Part shown: positions 18,948 through 27,881 of the stretch, one piece after another
Layout: each line of letters starts with the position of its first letter
Position numbering within the stretch: position 1 is the stretch's first letter
DNA from: Lysinibacillus composti
Lineage (GTDB): Bacteria; Bacillota; Bacilli; Bacillales_A; Planococcaceae
Length of the DNA stretch: 37,056 bases
Assembly (NCBI RefSeq): GCF_016908465.1
Contig: NZ_JAFBDY010000031.1
Location: forward strand, 1-37,056
Direction: 5' to 3'
Program-made: the position numbers and the translations under genes
The notes under the pieces: generated by a model
Told to the model about the DNA's origin: nothing
What the model saw: the letters and a program-made list of their open reading frames with translations, nothing else
The model's database searches: none

Positions 18948-19084
18948 TATTGTCGCTTAATCTTTTTTAAGAGCGGGGGACCCAAATTTTTATTACGGAT
19001 ATTTTTCCGTTATAGGTGAATTCTTTAAATGAAAGGGCTTTCGTTTCCGAAGTCCTAACCTGAAAGCTAACCTCGTAAGCGTTT
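18948..19084 (+). ncRNA. c-di-AMP riboswitch (ydaO-yuaA type)
   Basis: The consensus blocks of this class appear in order: CGCTTAA (18954-18960), GAGCGGGGGACCCAAA (from 18971), a variable hairpin ACGGATATTTTTCCGT, GGTGAATTCTTTAAAT, AAAGGGCTT with its partner GAAGTCC, and AGCTAACCTCGTAAGCG ending at 19081. P1 is formed by CGCTTA and TAAGCG. The usual GGGGTGAATC block is slightly diverged (TAGGTGAATT). In known cases c-di-AMP binding turns expression off. A T7 tract at 19131-19137 may belong to the expression platform, but I could not draw a convincing terminator stem. Confidence 0.9.
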
Positions 19085-19224
19085 ACAGGAAACGGTATGA
19101 AGGGATTTAATTATTCGATAGTACAAGCTGTTTTTTTGTGGGATTAAATCAATTCATTCATATACTTGTTTCCCTTACCAAAGTATATTTCGCATTAAAA
19201 ATCATCAAGAAGGTGGGGTAATTA

Positions 19225-20481
19225 ATGAAGTTTAAATTAAGTTTAGCAACTCAAATTATTATTGGGCTTATTTTGGGTATTGCCGTAGGTGGTATTTTTT
19301 ATGGTAGTGAAACGCTACAAGGTATTTTACAACCATTCGGTGATCTTTTCCTACGATTAATTAAATTAATTGTTGTACCAATTGTACTTTCTAGTATCGT
19401 TGTTGCAATTGCTGGTGTTGGTGATTTAAAATCAGTTGGTAAATTGGGTGGAAAATCCTTAACTTATTTTATCGGTATGACATTAGTTGCAATTGCAATA
19501 GGACTTATTTCTGCGAATTTATTCCAGCCTGGAGCAGGAATAAATATGGAAAATTTAGCTCAAAGTGATATTTCTAGTTATGTTGATACTTCAGAACAGC
19601 AAGAAGGGAAAACTATTGCAGAAACCCTTTTACACATAGTTCCGACTAATCCATTCAATGCAATGGTAGAAGGGGATATGTTAGCAATCATTTTCTTCGC
19701 GGTTGTTCTTGGCCTTGGTATTGCTGCTATTGGAGAAAGAGGTAAGACGGCTTTAAGTTTCTTTGAAGGCATTTCACATGCAATGTTCTACGTAACTAAC
19801 CTATTTATGAAGTATGCTCCTATTGGTGTTTTTGCTTTAATCGGTGTAACGATTTCTAAATATGGTTTCACATCACTAATTCCATTAGCAAAATTAGCAG
19901 TAACTGTATATGGAACAATGATATTCTTCGTTATTGTTGTTTTAGGAATTGTGGCAAAAATTATTGGCTACAGTATCTTTAAATTAATTAAAGTAATTAA
20001 AGAAGAGTTAATTTTAGCGTTCTCTACTTCAAGTTCAGAAACTGTACTTCCAAGAATTATGGACAAGATGGAAAAGGTAGGGGCACCAAAACATATTTCA
20101 ACATTCGTAATTCCAACTGGTTATTCATTTAATTTAGATGGTTCAGTTTTATACCAAGCGATTGCAGCACTATTCGTTGCTCAAATGTATGGTATACACT
20201 TAAGTATCGGTCAACAAATTATGTTAATGTTAGTGTTAATGGTAACTTCGAAAGGTATGGCAGGTGTGCCAGGAGTATCCTTTGTTGTCTTATTAGCTAC
20301 ATTCGGGACAATGGGCTTACCAGCAGAAGGTCTAATGTTTATCATTGGAATTGACCGTATTCTAGATATGGGTCGTACAGTAGTTAACGTAGTAGGTAAC
20401 TCTATAGCGGCACTTGTTATTGCAAAATGGGAAGGTCAATTAAACCTTAATACTGAAGTTGAAAACACTCAAAAAGCTTAA
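19225..20481 (+). CDS. gltP: Glutamate/aspartate (dicarboxylate):cation symporter
   Basis: DAACS-family secondary transporter, 418 residues, with eight transmembrane segments and two re-entrant hairpins expected. The family signatures are the serine-rich hairpin STSSSETVLP, the IPTGYSFNLDGS unusual helix, and the C-terminal IDRILDMGRTVVNVVGNS whose Asp/Arg/Asn residues bind substrate and cation. GltP (H+) and GltT (Na+) cannot be separated by eye; a C4-dicarboxylate substrate is less likely given the MGRT motif. A 140-base c-di-AMP riboswitch in its leader suggests uptake is shut off when c-di-AMP is high, which fits glutamate acting as the counter-ion of potassium. Confidence 0.92.
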   Translation: MKFKLSLATQIIIGLILGIAVGGIFYGSETLQGILQPFGDLFLRLIKLIVVPIVLSSIVVAIAGVGDLKSVGKLGGKSLTYFIGMTLVAIAIGLISANLFQPGAGINMENLAQSDISSYVDTSEQQEGKTIAETLLHIVPTNPFNAMVEGDMLAIIFFAVVLGLGIAAIGERGKTALSFFEGISHAMFYVTNLFMKYAPIGVFALIGVTISKYGFTSLIPLAKLAVTVYGTMIFFVIVVLGIVAKIIGYSIFKLIKVIKEELILAFSTSSSETVLPRIMDKMEKVGAPKHISTFVIPTGYSFNLDGSVLYQAIAALFVAQMYGIHLSIGQQIMLMLVLMVTSKGMAGVPGVSFVVLLATFGTMGLPAEGLMFIIGIDRILDMGRTVVNVVGNSIAALVIAKWEGQLNLNTEVENTQKA

Positions 20482-20497
20482 AAATAGATATATTATC

Positions 20498-20533
20498 AAA
20501 AGACTTTCGACGCCATGTTGAAAGTCTTTTTTT
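20498..20533 (+). terminator. Intrinsic terminator after gltP
   Basis: AAAAGACTTTC at 20498-20508 pairs with GAAAGTCTTTT at 20520-20530, followed by more T residues. Confidence 0.9.
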
Positions 20534-20695
20534 GTATTATAGTGCTAAATCCTTTTCTAATAACAGGGACACTCTTCAATATAAGTTAATTGTGAAAATT
20601 TTCAGGAAATGAATAGTTCCTGCTGATAAATTGAGGTGAAAGGTATAAGAAATATGCCCTTTTTTCATCTTTTTCCTAACTACCACATATAAACA

Positions 20696-20725
20696 TTGCA
20701 TTTTTAGTATGAAATGAAGTATACT
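20696..20725 (+). promoter_or_regulatory. Promoter of the SRP RNA gene
   Basis: TTGCAT at 20696-20701, an 18-bp spacer and TATACT at 20720-20725 place the start at the first bases of the RNA. Confidence 0.75.
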
Positions 20726-20732
20726 AATTTAT

Positions 20733-21004
20733 GCCGTGCTAGGTGGGGAGGTAGCGGTGCCCTGTAACTCGCAATCCGCTCTAGCGAGACTGAAGTCCTT
20801 TACTGAGGCTGTACGCATGTAGGGTCTGCCTCTTGCACGTAGTGTTGACGGTTGGGTCCTGCGCAATGGGTACCCATGAACCATGTCAGGTCCGGAAGGA
20901 AGCAGCATTAAGTGGTATCACCCATGTGCCGCGGGGTAGCCTAACCCGAGCTGGCGACAAGAGTAACGCTTATGTGCGGCAGTCGAAGGAAGGTGCACGG
21001 CATT
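20733..21004 (+). ncRNA. scr: Signal recognition particle RNA (large, Bacillus-type)
   Basis: About 270 nt, matching the B. subtilis scRNA in length. The universal SRP domain IV core GTCAGGTCCGGAAGGAAGCA is at about 20885, and the 5' and 3' ends (GCCGTGC.../...GCACGGC) pair to close the long rod. The 5' part GGTGGGGAGGTAGCGGTGCC forms the Alu domain. It pairs with Ffh for co-translational membrane targeting. Its position upstream of dnaX is conserved, but here the eight-gene ABC/MoxR operon lies between them. Confidence 0.97.
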
Positions 21005-21044
21005 AACGTGCTAATTATAAGCTCATAGAAGAGCATTTAATAAA

Positions 21045-21086
21045 AAAGACAAAATCAACTTACCTTGTTGATTTTGTCTTTTTTTA
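21045..21086 (+). terminator. Intrinsic terminator of the SRP RNA gene
   Basis: A 15-bp perfect stem (AAAGACAAAATCAAC and its complement) with a seven-base loop is followed by a T run. Confidence 0.93.
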
Positions 21087-21218
21087 TTTTTTAGGAAGAA
21101 TAGGTGATGAAGAAGGGCGAACAATTTCTTAATATTTATTAATAAAATGGAAATTATGGAACTTAATTTACAGTTAAACGTACCAATTATTAAAGTGGAA
21201 ATTAAAGGGGATGGCATT

Positions 21219-23618
21219 TTGAGTAAAAGATATTTTTATATTGCATTTCTTATTGCAATCATTTTGAGTTTTATACAAATTACGCCTGCTAGCGCGGCAC
21301 CAAATCTAGAGGTGAAAATGGATGTTGGAGTTAATAATAAAGTAAAATATTCCACTCCACTCCCACTAAACATCACAGTAACAAATAGTGGTTCTGCTTT
21401 TTCGGGTGATTTAGTCATTGATGCGGCTGAATCATACGCGCTTGGTTCTGGCCTCGTTTATCCAGTAGATATTGCAGAGGGTGAGACGAAAACTATTCAA
21501 CTCTATCTAAATGGGCTATCGGATGATTATATGTATTCTAATAATCAGCAATATCGTTTGGTTTACTTTTATGAGGGTGGCCTAGAAAAAGGAAAATTAA
21601 TTGATTACAAGGGTTCGGCAAATGCTAGACCTCAATATTATGAACCTGAAGCCACTTTTATTTATACATTAACTGAAAATAGTGACCGTCTTTCTGCCTT
21701 ATTACGGTTGGGGCAAAATACACCTCAAGGTTATGAAGTATTCCACTTGAACCAGTTGAAAAACTTTGAGTACCCAACAGATTCAAAAGGCTTTGAAATG
21801 GCTGATATTTTAGCGGTTGATGAAGAGAGTATTACGGACTTGCCGCAAGATGTGCAACAGGCCATTTATGACTGGGTAGAACAAGGGGGTACATTATTAG
21901 TAGGTGCTTCTGATCAACTAAGTGCTTCGATGGGAATTTTCCAACAACGTTTACCTTTAAAACTACTAAATGAACGACAGTCTGTATCTGCTGATAGCTT
22001 AAAAACATTAACTGGCGGAGGGATCTTCACACAGAACATTGATGTTTATCATGCTGAGGAGAAAGAAGGAAGTAAGAGACTTGTAACGGCAGGAGATACT
22101 TTATTAGCAGCATCTTCAACTGTTGGAAAAGGGATGATTATTCAAACTACCTTTTCGTTAGGAGATCAGCCATTAGCTTCAATGGATGGATACAGTAAGT
22201 TGTTAACTCAGTTGTTAAATACACATTCACAAACAAAGTCAAATTCTGCCACAAATTATATAGGAAATTATGCGGATTATTTACCTTATGAAGTCGGTTC
22301 TGTCAATGAGTTATTTCCTTCGTTTGAAGTGTCACCCACTGCTCTGATTATCATAGTGATTGTTTATATTTTATTTATTGGTCCAATTCTGTACTTTATA
22401 TTGAAACGATTAGATAAAAGGGAACACGCATGGTGGATTATCCCTGTTATATCCGTTGCTTTATCTCTTTGTATGTTTATACTTGGCGCTAAGGATCGTC
22501 TTGTACAATCACAAATTCAACAGTCTGCTTTTTACGAAGTGAATACGGATGGCAGTTTAACAGGTCACTATGTTGAAACAATTTTGTCAAATCGAAGTGG
22601 CGATTTTACTTTTACAACCGATAAAAATACAACTGCTGTTGCCACTCGAAATATTGGAGGGATGGGTGGTCCAACAACGGAAAGGTTACATGAAAAGTCC
22701 TACGTCGAACAACATGCAAGTGGTTCTAGCATTACACTACAAAATTTAAAGTATTGGTCAGTGCAATCCGTTGTGGGGGAAACAGTGATTCCAAATGCAG
22801 GAAAAATGGATATAAGCTTAACGTTAAAGGACGGCAAGCTTGAAGGGGCAATAAAAAATAACTTCCCGTTTAAGTTAAAGGATGTAGCCATTTGGTCAGG
22901 ATCTAGAGAATATGAATTCGGCGATATTGAAGCAAATGAAACATTACAAGTTTCTAGAGATCTTAATACATCGTTATTGCTTTCACCAACTATCTCAAAT
23001 TATGCATATACGTATCCTCAAACAAAAGGGGAATTACTTCCAGCACGACTAGAGAAATTAAAGTACGGAGCTGGTGGATTAATAGATGGAGAGCGATTAC
23101 CGGCAGTGATTGCTTGGGCAGACGAAGCGCTTGTTGGAATTGAATTAGATGGAAGTGCTGATGTATCACCTGTTTCATTTATGATCCAAACATTTGAACC
23201 AAAAGTGGAATTTTCAGGTGAATTTAAACTTAATCAAGATACATTAGAAGAAACACTTGAGCCCAAAACTCAATATGGCTATATGGATTTAATTAATCCT
23301 GCTACCAATGAGTGGTATCTAGATCAAGGGGAATATGATTATTACGTATCCATGCCAATGGAGTTAAATGATAGTGTGTCGAACTGGACTGAAATAATTA
23401 TTTCTAACAAAGCGTCAAATTCGATGAAATTATCTATTTGGAATGTTAAAACATCACAGTATGAAGAAATTACAGAAAACAAACACGCTATTAAGGAAAA
23501 TGTAGGAAATTACTTATCACCTGATGGTCAAGTAAGAATTCTAGTAGATTTCAAAGATAATGGTTTAGGTTTACCAGTTATAATGCCTGGTGTCGAAATT
23601 AAGGGGGTAGCGAAGTAA
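21219..23618 (+). CDS. Exported/membrane protein, first gene of the ABC-MoxR operon
   Basis: A 799-residue envelope protein of no assigned function. The TTG at 21219 is eight bases after AAAGGGG and gives a textbook signal peptide (SKRYF, hydrophobic core, cleavage near TPASA); an ATG at 21147 lacks a ribosome site and would bury that signal. The mature N-terminal region begins as a beta-sandwich-like segment, then a Rossmann-like stretch about 194-232 (ADILAVDEE, WVEQGGTLLVGAS) recalls the amidotransferase-like/DUF4350 fold. Two transmembrane helices (about 375-395 and 405-424) flank a short basic cytoplasmic loop KRLDKREH. The ~375-residue C-terminal domain, beta-rich, should again be outside. 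Its stop overlaps the ABC ATPase start by one base, so it is probably part of that complex. Confidence 0.82.
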   Translation: MSKRYFYIAFLIAIILSFIQITPASAAPNLEVKMDVGVNNKVKYSTPLPLNITVTNSGSAFSGDLVIDAAESYALGSGLVYPVDIAEGETKTIQLYLNGLSDDYMYSNNQQYRLVYFYEGGLEKGKLIDYKGSANARPQYYEPEATFIYTLTENSDRLSALLRLGQNTPQGYEVFHLNQLKNFEYPTDSKGFEMADILAVDEESITDLPQDVQQAIYDWVEQGGTLLVGASDQLSASMGIFQQRLPLKLLNERQSVSADSLKTLTGGGIFTQNIDVYHAEEKEGSKRLVTAGDTLLAASSTVGKGMIIQTTFSLGDQPLASMDGYSKLLTQLLNTHSQTKSNSATNYIGNYADYLPYEVGSVNELFPSFEVSPTALIIIVIVYILFIGPILYFILKRLDKREHAWWIIPVISVALSLCMFILGAKDRLVQSQIQQSAFYEVNTDGSLTGHYVETILSNRSGDFTFTTDKNTTAVATRNIGGMGGPTTERLHEKSYVEQHASGSSITLQNLKYWSVQSVVGETVIPNAGKMDISLTLKDGKLEGAIKNNFPFKLKDVAIWSGSREYEFGDIEANETLQVSRDLNTSLLLSPTISNYAYTYPQTKGELLPARLEKLKYGAGGLIDGERLPAVIAWADEALVGIELDGSADVSPVSFMIQTFEPKVEFSGEFKLNQDTLEETLEPKTQYGYMDLINPATNEWYLDQGEYDYYVSMPMELNDSVSNWTEIIISNKASNSMKLSIWNVKTSQYEEITENKHAIKENVGNYLSPDGQVRILVDFKDNGLGLPVIMPGVEIKGVAK

Positions 23619-24553
23619 TGATTGAAATTCAAGGGTTAACAAAAAAATACGGGTCCTTCACTGCCTTAGACAATCTGAACTTAAAAGTAGAAGAAGGAGT
23701 TGTATTTGGGTTTGTTGGTGCAAACGGTGCTGGTAAATCTACGACATTTTCAATTTTGGCAACACTGCTATCTCCAACATCAGGTGATGCACTTATTAAT
23801 GGTAAAAGTGTAGTGCAAGAACCAAGGGAAGTAAGAAAACAAATTGGATATATGCCAGACTTTTTCGGTGTTTATGATCAGTTAAAAGCAGATGAATACC
23901 TAGATTTTTATGGGGCTAGTTATGGACTTTCTAGTTCTGAACGGGAGGTCCTAATTCCCCAGTTACTTGAGCTCGTCAATTTAACGGGTAAAAGATATGA
24001 ATATGTTGATTTACTATCACGTGGAATGAAGCAACGACTTTGTTTAGCCCGTTCACTAATCCATGACCCAAAAGTATTAATACTAGATGAACCCGCGTCT
24101 GGTTTAGACCCTCGTGCACGTGTAGAAATGAGAGATATTCTAAAACATCTAAAATCAATGGGTAAAACGATTTTAATTTCATCGCATATTTTACCTGAAC
24201 TTGCAGAAATGTGTGATGAAATTGGGGTGATTGATAATGGAAGGCTGATTGCCCACGGAAATGTAGCAACCATTCAAGCTCAATTACAAGGGGATAAACG
24301 AATTATTGTAAAGGTCATTAATCAACTTGAGCGAGCACGTGCCTTCTTTGAAGAAGACCCTCATATTTCATCTATCGAATTAATTGAGGAGAGAAATGAA
24401 ATTGCCTTTAGTTATCGTGGTAAACCAGAAGACCAAGTGAAGCTTTTACAAAAGGCATTACTTGCTGAAATTCCTATTTATACGTTAACTGAAGAAGAAA
24501 AAGATTTAGAAGATGTATTCATGGCTATTACGAAAGGAGCGGATACGGAATGA
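23618..24553 (+). CDS. ABC transporter ATP-binding protein
   Basis: Nucleotide-binding subunit of an ABC-2-type transporter, 311 residues. Walker A is GANGAGKST at 34-42, the signature LSRGMKQ at 133-139 and Walker B LILDEP with Asp157 and Glu158; the switch histidine is in ISSHILPE. The C-terminal ~90 residues form an accessory domain as in CcmA/DrrA-like ATPases. It begins on the last base of the preceding stop (TAATG) and overlaps the permease by four bases. The permease downstream is its obvious partner. Substrate unknown. Confidence 0.93.
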   Translation: MIEIQGLTKKYGSFTALDNLNLKVEEGVVFGFVGANGAGKSTTFSILATLLSPTSGDALINGKSVVQEPREVRKQIGYMPDFFGVYDQLKADEYLDFYGASYGLSSSEREVLIPQLLELVNLTGKRYEYVDLLSRGMKQRLCLARSLIHDPKVLILDEPASGLDPRARVEMRDILKHLKSMGKTILISSHILPELAEMCDEIGVIDNGRLIAHGNVATIQAQLQGDKRIIVKVINQLERARAFFEEDPHISSIELIEERNEIAFSYRGKPEDQVKLLQKALLAEIPIYTLTEEEKDLEDVFMAITKGADTE

Positions 24554-25410
24554 TGAATCATTTTTCGAACCCAGTGTTATTGAAAGAATTAAAATTACGT
24601 TTCCGTGCCTTTAAAAGTTTTTCAGGGTTAATGTTTTACCTAGTCGTACTATGTATTTTTGTTGCTGGGTTTTTATTAGTATATACGCAATTTACTGGAA
24701 CAGGATTCTTTAGACCTAGCGAAAGCTTTGCAATGTTTGCAGTACTGAGTATGCTTCAAATGGGGCTTGTTATGTTTATAACACCCGGATTAACAGCAGG
24801 TGCAATTAGTACCGAACGAGAAAAACAAACGTTAAACATTTTATTAACTACAACGCAAAGTTCAAGTCAAATTATTATTGGGAAACTTTTATCATCTGTT
24901 GCTTTTTTAATTTTATTGTTGATCGCAGGATTACCACTGTATAGTTTAGTGTTTTTATTTGGTGGTGTTTCGCCATCACAATTAATCACGATTTTTTTAC
25001 TTTATTTATTAACACTAATTGCTATCGGTAGTATAGGGATCATGTTTTCGACGATTACGAAAAAAACAATAGTTTCAATGATTGCAACATATGGAGCCAT
25101 GATATTTTTAGCTGGAATCACGGCATTTTTCTTCTTTATTGGCATGTCAATGGAACAAATGTCAATGGCTCAAGGAACATCTACGAACCAGACGCCATTC
25201 TCCCCTATCACATATTTTTGGGCGAGTATTAATCCAGGAGCATTGATGCTTACAATTCTTTATCCAGACCTTGCCACTAGTCTTGAGTCACTAGTTGGAA
25301 TTTCTCTGCCGATTTGGATTGTATATATTATTTTTTATTGCTTGATTACCATCTTGTGCTTAACTATTGCCATTCGTAAACTACGTGCAAATATGAAAAC
25401 TAATCGATAA
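24550..25410 (+). CDS. ABC-2 family permease
   Basis: A 286-residue integral membrane protein with six predicted helices: one after an N-terminal cytoplasmic stretch (NPVLLKELKLRFRAFKS), a second after a short loop, the conserved ISTEREKQTLNILLTT cytoplasmic motif of ABC-2 permeases, then three clustered helices and a final one near the C-terminus. The ATG overlaps the ATPase stop (ATGATG). The NPVL.KEL.xR start is typical of permeases found in MoxR/VWA operons. The transported substrate is not evident. Confidence 0.88.
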   Translation: MMNHFSNPVLLKELKLRFRAFKSFSGLMFYLVVLCIFVAGFLLVYTQFTGTGFFRPSESFAMFAVLSMLQMGLVMFITPGLTAGAISTEREKQTLNILLTTTQSSSQIIIGKLLSSVAFLILLLIAGLPLYSLVFLFGGVSPSQLITIFLLYLLTLIAIGSIGIMFSTITKKTIVSMIATYGAMIFLAGITAFFFFIGMSMEQMSMAQGTSTNQTPFSPITYFWASINPGALMLTILYPDLATSLESLVGISLPIWIVYIIFYCLITILCLTIAIRKLRANMKTNR

Positions 25411-25423
25411 GGGGAAATTGAGA

Positions 25424-26869
25424 ATGGATCGTCAAAAAATCTTAAAACACTTTGTTAGACGAGCGAAGAGAAGTTTAGCTATTGAAAAGATGCTGCCAAC
25501 TATACAACATGGTATTTTATGTGCCTTGATTTTTAGTGCGGCGATCCTTCTTATTTCTCGACTGTTTATTTTTCCTTACTACAGTAATGTTTCTCAGGGT
25601 GTAGGGGTAGGCACACTGATCATAACGGCTATCATTACTTGGTTAAAAAGGGTTAAAGAGAAGGAAGCATTAACAAGACTAGATGCTTTTTATCCTCATA
25701 ATGAACTCGTTACTGCACTTTCATTTAAAGAGGAACAACATCCATTAGTAAATGTTTTATTAACAAAAGCCGAAAAGGAATCAGTAACTTCTTATGAACT
25801 ATTCAAAAAACGTGAAAAAAAGTTATGGAAGGCAAAATCCCTTATTGGAATTTTAGTAATGGCTATTGTTTTAGGGGTCTTAACGATCTTCCCTTCTGCT
25901 ACTCAACAAGAAGCAGTAGTAATTGAAAAGGAAGATAAGATTATAAAAGAATTAAAGAAGGATATTACAAAGTTAGAGGAAAGAACTCAATCTGAACAGA
26001 TTAAAAAGCAACTACAGGAGCTAGCAAATTCTTTGAATAAAGCTGAAACGTCGGAAGAAGCTTTACGTGAAGTTGTGAAAAAGCAAAAGGAATTGCAACT
26101 ACAGGAACAACAGTTAAAAGAAAAGGATCAATTGGCCCAACTTGGCGGCTCAGACGAATCAAAATCGTTAACGGCTGAAGAGCAAAAACGATTACAAGAA
26201 TTAGCGGAATTACAAAATGAATTTGCGAATAACGCAAACAATACACAGTCAGCGTTAGGGAAGCTAGGAAAACCAATTAGTTTTGATTTACAGAATGCAA
26301 TTGCACAAGGATCTGAATCGCAAATAGATGATACTTCATCAGAATCAGATAATAATTCATCGAGTAATACAGAAGATCAAAACCAAAGTAATTCACAAAC
26401 TGGCGGACAAAGTCAACAGGGCCAAGGTAATAATAATGGCCAAAACCAAGGAAATAGCAGTTCAAACTCTGGCCAAGGTCAAGGGAATAATGGGTCATCT
26501 GGTCAAGGGCAAGGTAATGGTGGTGGAGCAGGTCAAGGGGCTGGTAATGGCTCAGGCACTGGTGGTCAAGGTCAAAGTAGTGGCGGAAGAGGAGCAGGAT
26601 TAGGGCAAGGCAGCCGAGACTTGTTGTCTATTCCAGAACGAATTGGAGGAAGTAGTGAAACTACAGCAGATGGTGGTCCTCTTGGTGAGGGAGAGGAAGT
26701 TGGAGAACAGAAAGGGTCTGTACCTGTTACAAGAGGGAATGTTCGTCCATACGAAGAAGTCCTAGGTAATTATAAAGATAGTTATATAGAGAGTTCAGAT
26801 CGAATGAAATTACCTAAGGATTTGCAAGACATTGTGCAATCATATTTTTCTTCAATTGAAGCGGAATGA
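25424..26869 (+). CDS. Membrane-anchored coiled-coil protein with Gly/Gln-rich linker
   Basis: A 481-residue protein. The ATG at 25424 (nine bases after GGGG) is chosen over a TTG at 25418. Three hydrophobic segments lie near the N-terminus (about 26-46, 53-69 and 140-160), followed by a strongly charged Lys/Glu/Gln coiled coil (about 165-275), then a Ser/Asn/Gln/Gly low-complexity linker (about 306-400) and a conserved C-terminal block (RPYEEVLGNYKDSYIESSDR..LPKDLQDIVQSYFSSIE). Similar tails occur in uncharacterised proteins beside MoxR/DUF58 genes, which I recall without being able to check. Probably a scaffold of the complex. Confidence 0.75.
   Translation: MDRQKILKHFVRRAKRSLAIEKMLPTIQHGILCALIFSAAILLISRLFIFPYYSNVSQGVGVGTLIITAIITWLKRVKEKEALTRLDAFYPHNELVTALSFKEEQHPLVNVLLTKAEKESVTSYELFKKREKKLWKAKSLIGILVMAIVLGVLTIFPSATQQEAVVIEKEDKIIKELKKDITKLEERTQSEQIKKQLQELANSLNKAETSEEALREVVKKQKELQLQEQQLKEKDQLAQLGGSDESKSLTAEEQKRLQELAELQNEFANNANNTQSALGKLGKPISFDLQNAIAQGSESQIDDTSSESDNNSSSNTEDQNQSNSQTGGQSQQGQGNNNGQNQGNSSSNSGQGQGNNGSSGQGQGNGGGAGQGAGNGSGTGGQGQSSGGRGAGLGQGSRDLLSIPERIGGSSETTADGGPLGEGEEVGEQKGSVPVTRGNVRPYEEVLGNYKDSYIESSDRMKLPKDLQDIVQSYFSSIEAE
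26340..26620 (+). repeat. Low-complexity Gly/Gln/Asn/Ser-coding tract
   Basis: Imperfect repeats of GGTCAAGG and CAAGGTAATGG units code for runs such as GQGQGN and QGAGNG. The tract lies in the linker of the coiled-coil membrane protein and is prone to length change by slippage. Confidence 0.75.
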
Positions 26870-26885
26870 GTAGGGGGACTTGAGG

Positions 26886-27881
26886 ATGACATTTAGTGAA
26901 GAGCAGTATATAGAAATAAGCCAACAATTAGTAGCAGTTAAAAATGAAATTAGTAAGTTTATTGTCGGGCAAGAAGAAGCGATTGACTATACATTGTATT
27001 CTGTCTTAGCAGATGGGCATGCACTTTTAGAGGGGTTACCGGGATTAGGTAAAACAATGTTAATTCGTACAATTTCAGATGTATTGGATTTATCCTTTTC
27101 CCGAATTCAGTTTACGCCGGATTTAATGCCAACTGATATTACTGGAACCAATATTATTGAAAGATTGGAAAGTGGTAAGCAGCAATTTGTCTTTCAACCT
27201 GGACCAATTTTTAGCCAAATGGTACTTGCGGATGAAATTAACCGTGCGACACCCAAAACGCAAAGTGCCCTACTAGAAGCAATGGGCGAAAAAACAGTGA
27301 CCATTTTAGGTGATACAAAACAAATGTCGAAACCATTTTTTGTTCTTGCCACACAAAACCCGATTGAAATGGAAGGAACATACCCTTTACCAGAAGCGCA
27401 AATGGATCGTTTCTTATGTAAAATCCTAGTCCCATATCCGTCGAAAAAGGAACTAATGGAAATCATGAAACGTACAACAGGTGCCCAAGAAATATCTTTA
27501 GGAAAAATTATGAATACCGAGGGGCTAATTCATGCACAAAAAATGGTGAAGGAAGTATTAGTAGCAGATGAAATGATGGAATACGCTGTAAACCTAGTTG
27601 TCGCCACGCATCCGGAGGGAGAAGCCTCATTGCCAGAGGTTCAACAATTTGTCATGTATGGTAGTGGGCCACGAGGTTTACAAAGTATCATTAAACTAGC
27701 AAAAGCACGGGCTGTTATGAATGGGAGATTCCATGTTTCGATTGCTGATATTAAATCTGTGGCGAAACCTGCTCTTCGTCATCGCATGATGTTAAATTAC
27801 GAAGGTGAAGCATCTGGTAAAACGGCAGATGATGTGATAGAGGGTATACTAAATACTATCCAACAAGGCATTGGCTTATGA
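26886..27881 (+). CDS. MoxR-family AAA+ ATPase
   Basis: A 331-residue MoxR AAA+ protein, a class thought to act as a chaperone that matures or remodels partner proteins, often with VWA-domain partners. Walker A GLPGLGKT is at 50-57 and Walker B LADEINR has Asp116 and Glu117; sensor 1 is in LATQNP and the arginine fingers in EAQMDRFL. The ATG at 26886 has GGGGG eight bases upstream; a TTG at 26880 does not. It overlaps the DUF58 gene by four bases (ATGA), the usual MoxR-DUF58 pairing, as in yeaC-yeaD of B. subtilis. Confidence 0.95.
   Translation: MTFSEEQYIEISQQLVAVKNEISKFIVGQEEAIDYTLYSVLADGHALLEGLPGLGKTMLIRTISDVLDLSFSRIQFTPDLMPTDITGTNIIERLESGKQQFVFQPGPIFSQMVLADEINRATPKTQSALLEAMGEKTVTILGDTKQMSKPFFVLATQNPIEMEGTYPLPEAQMDRFLCKILVPYPSKKELMEIMKRTTGAQEISLGKIMNTEGLIHAQKMVKEVLVADEMMEYAVNLVVATHPEGEASLPEVQQFVMYGSGPRGLQSIIKLAKARAVMNGRFHVSIADIKSVAKPALRHRMMLNYEGEASGKTADDVIEGILNTIQQGIGL

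Noticed and set aside
26328..26603. Alternate-frame open stretches over the Gly/Gln-rich tract on both strands
   Set aside because: They are by-products of the repetitive codons in the real gene and lack ribosome sites.
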